A DNA stretch of 21,902 nt from Campylobacteraceae bacterium. GTDB lineage: Bacteria; Campylobacterota; Campylobacteria; Campylobacterales; Sulfurovaceae. The notes below the pieces were generated by a model. That model ran no database searches, was not told where the DNA came from, and was given only the letters and a program-made list of their open reading frames with translations. The stretch is taken from NCBI GenBank assembly GCA_027023145.1, contig JALVWV010000329.1, positions 1-21,902 of the forward strand. The letters run 5' to 3'. This document shows positions 20,453-21,902 of the stretch, piece after piece. The number at the start of each line of letters is the position of its first letter. Within the stretch, counting starts at the first letter, position 1. Both the position numbers and the translations under genes were made by a program.

Positions 20453-20458
20453 TAAAAT
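20453..20458 (+). promoter_or_regulatory. -10 box, rhodanese-dapE promoter
   Basis: TAAAAT in TGTGTTAAAATGCTG, 31 nt before the rhodanese ATG. It is one of two divergent promoters in the 61-bp gap to gatC. Confidence 0.45.
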
Positions 20459-20466
20459 GCTGAGAT

Positions 20467-20472
20467 ATTATA
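20467..20472 (-). promoter_or_regulatory. -10 box, gatC-pilT-cvpA-fur-lysS promoter
   Basis: TATAAT on the minus strand in TGACTATAATATC, 40 nt before the gatC GTG. It overlaps the transcript start region of the divergent rhodanese promoter. Confidence 0.5.
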
Positions 20473-20488
20473 GTCAAAAAGAGATAAA

Positions 20489-20869
20489 ATGAGTATAAAC
20501 CAGACGATTCTTCATCGACAAAATGTCGATTCATCCCTCTTGGAAACACTTCTTAAAGCGCGACAGAATCGTGAAGTAGATTTTGTCCTGATCGATATCC
20601 GGGAACCGTATGAATACGAAGAACGCCATATCGTAGGGGTCGATTATCTACTTCCGACGACTCAGTTTCAGTCGTGGGCAGGACTTTTGACTGATCGGTT
20701 TGGGGATCGCCCGATTGTATTGACATGTCGGACATCCAACCGTACGGGTCAGGTGCAACAGATTCTCCAAGACCAATTGGGGATGCAAAACATTATTGAC
20801 CATGTCGGAGGCATCGTCACCTATCGCGGTGCAACCGAGTCGGGGATGGAGGGAGCACGTGGTATTTAA
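20489..20869 (+). CDS. Rhodanese-like sulfurtransferase
   Basis: A 126-residue single rhodanese domain. It has the entry motif FVLIDIREPYEYEERHIVG (32-50) and the active-site loop VLTCRTSNRTG with the persulfide cysteine C80, so it should be catalytically competent in sulfur transfer. There is no signal peptide, so it acts in the cytoplasm. The ATG is preceded by only a weak AGAGA. Its 3' end overlaps the dapE start by 11 nt. The physiological sulfur donor and acceptor cannot be inferred. Confidence 0.88.
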   Translation: MSINQTILHRQNVDSSLLETLLKARQNREVDFVLIDIREPYEYEERHIVGVDYLLPTTQFQSWAGLLTDRFGDRPIVLTCRTSNRTGQVQQILQDQLGMQNIIDHVGGIVTYRGATESGMEGARGI

Positions 20870-21902
20870 GTCTGTGCCAGTTGTCGATCTGTTGATTCAC
20901 TTGCTTTCTGCTCCGTCGGTGACACCGGATGATGCAGGATTGATGGGGTGGATCGAGACGTACCTGTCCGAGTTTGAAGCCATACATGTCAACAAAGGTG
21001 GCGTCAAAAATCTCCTGCTGACACGACAATTTGGCGAAGGGGATCATCTCTGCTTTGCTGGACATATTGACGTGGTGCCACCCGGAGACGGATGGGAGAG
21101 TGATCCGTTTGTCCCCCGAATCGAATCTGGGATGATCTATGGTCGCGGAGCACAGGATATGAAAAGCGGTGTCGCGGCGGCGATGGCCGCACTGCGCGAT
21201 GCCGAGATCTTTCCTGGTCGTCTTTCGCTGCTACTGACTTCGGATGAAGAGGGGGAAGCGACGTATGGGACGCAGATTATGCTTGCCCATCTCAAAACGA
21301 TCGGGCTGTTACCCGATTATTGTGTGGTGGCTGAGCCGACGTGCGAGACGACGTTTGGCGATGCGATCAAGATTGGACGGCGTGGTTCAATCAACGGCTA
21401 TCTGACCATCCGAGGAGAGCAGGGGCATGCAGCGTATCCGGAAAAATCGGTCAATCCGGTGCATCAAATGGCTCCGCGACTGGCCGAGTTGGCTGGGGTT
21501 GATCTTGATGATGGGGATGATGATTTTGCCCCGAGCAAACTGGTTATCACCGATATCCGTGGAGGAATGGAAGTGACCAACGTCACCCCCGGGGAACTGA
21601 AGATCATGTTCAACGTTCGCAACAACACCCGTACGGATGCCGATGCGGTGCGGGCGCATGTGGAGCGGGTGTGTGAGGGGTTGGAGTTTGATCTGCGGTT
21701 GACACAGGGATCGTTTCCTTTCGTCACAGATCGGAAATCACTGCTTGTGGAGCGGATCGCCGGGAGTATCGAGACGATCACGGGGCAGTCGCCGTACTAT
21801 TCCACCGCCGGGGGGACGAGCGATGCGCGGTTTATGGGGCAATATGGGATCGATGTGGTGGAGTTTGGTACCCGTAATGACACCATCCATGCCCCCAATG
21901 AG
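20859..21902 (+). CDS. dapE: Succinyl-diaminopimelate desuccinylase, 3' end cut off
   Basis: DapE hydrolyses N-succinyl-LL-diaminopimelate in the lysine and peptidoglycan precursor pathway. The first 348 residues are in the window; the family has about 375, so only the C-terminal end is missing. Dinuclear zinc-site residues are seen: H69 and D71 (GHIDVVPPGDGW), D100 (GRGAQDMKSG), catalytic E130 and E131 (SDEEGEA) and the AEPT motif. The lid domain has RGSINGYLTIRGEQGHAAYP, and STAGGTSDARF lies near the end. The GTG at 20859 is chosen because GGAGGGAG lies about 5 nt upstream; the GTG at 20874 lacks a site. It overlaps the rhodanese gene, in one operon. Confidence 0.92.
   Translation, partial: MVFKSVPVVDLLIHLLSAPSVTPDDAGLMGWIETYLSEFEAIHVNKGGVKNLLLTRQFGEGDHLCFAGHIDVVPPGDGWESDPFVPRIESGMIYGRGAQDMKSGVAAAMAALRDAEIFPGRLSLLLTSDEEGEATYGTQIMLAHLKTIGLLPDYCVVAEPTCETTFGDAIKIGRRGSINGYLTIRGEQGHAAYPEKSVNPVHQMAPRLAELAGVDLDDGDDDFAPSKLVITDIRGGMEVTNVTPGELKIMFNVRNNTRTDADAVRAHVERVCEGLEFDLRLTQGSFPFVTDRKSLLVERIAGSIETITGQSPYYSTAGGTSDARFMGQYGIDVVEFGTRNDTIHAPNE

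Overview
The window looks like a GC-rich member of the Campylobacterota (former Epsilonproteobacteria). Several gene neighbourhoods point there: ribF-cmoA with an 8-nt overlap, a class II DAHP synthase, an ArsRS-like two-component pair, and the set fur-lysS, glyA, DUF1882-like protein, SPOR protein, aroE that I recall from Campylobacter and Helicobacter. Promoters are mostly a bare TATAAT without a clear -35, which also fits. I cannot name the genus; the GC content argues against the AT-rich Campylobacter, Helicobacter and Sulfurimonas.

Layout. 1-683 (-): 5' part of an exported DUF4139-type protein. 684-1101: hairpins, a promoter and a folded leader. 1102-2611 (+): ribF and cmoA. 2874-4211 (+): DAHP synthase. 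4212-4523: dispersed hairpin repeats. 4524-5656 (-): a cytosine-5 DNA methyltransferase whose good ATG is out of frame with the body. 5725-7577 (-): response regulator and histidine kinase. 7720-8347 (-): VapBC-type toxin-antitoxin. 8410-9195 (-): aroE with a hairpin over its start. 9196-9540: heptamer arrays and a second copy of the large fold-back repeat. 9541-13439 (-): trpE, SPOR protein, DUF1882-like protein, glyA. 13440-16437: accessory island. 16438-20427 (-): lysS, fur, cvpA, pilT, gatC. 20489-21902 (+): rhodanese and dapE (cut by the window end).

The most unusual part is the island between glyA and lysS. It holds a ParE/RelE-type toxin with its antitoxin, an orphan MNT nucleotidyltransferase, a BrnTA pair and a PD-(D/E)XK-like protein. 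Five same-orientation copies of a REP/BIME-like repeat (CTCGTTCC, GACCG/CGGTC hairpin, GGAATG...) separate these modules. The PD-(D/E)XK gene is a mobile integron cassette on sequence evidence: an attC-like site starts 3 nt after its stop codon. That site has an R'' core exactly complementary to the GTTATAT at the cassette's other end, and an L''/L' stem with one extrahelical G. No integrase is in the window, so this looks like a single cassette placed at a secondary site just downstream of a resident promoter.

Functionally the core genes cover aromatic amino acid synthesis (DAHP synthase, aroE, trpE), one-carbon and lysine metabolism (glyA, dapE), flavin synthesis (ribF), tRNA modification, charging and amidation (cmoA, lysS, gatC), iron regulation (fur) and pilus retraction (pilT). 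The accessory layer (methyltransferase, three toxin-antitoxin pairs, orphan MNT protein, cassette, REP-like repeats) is inserted at operon boundaries.
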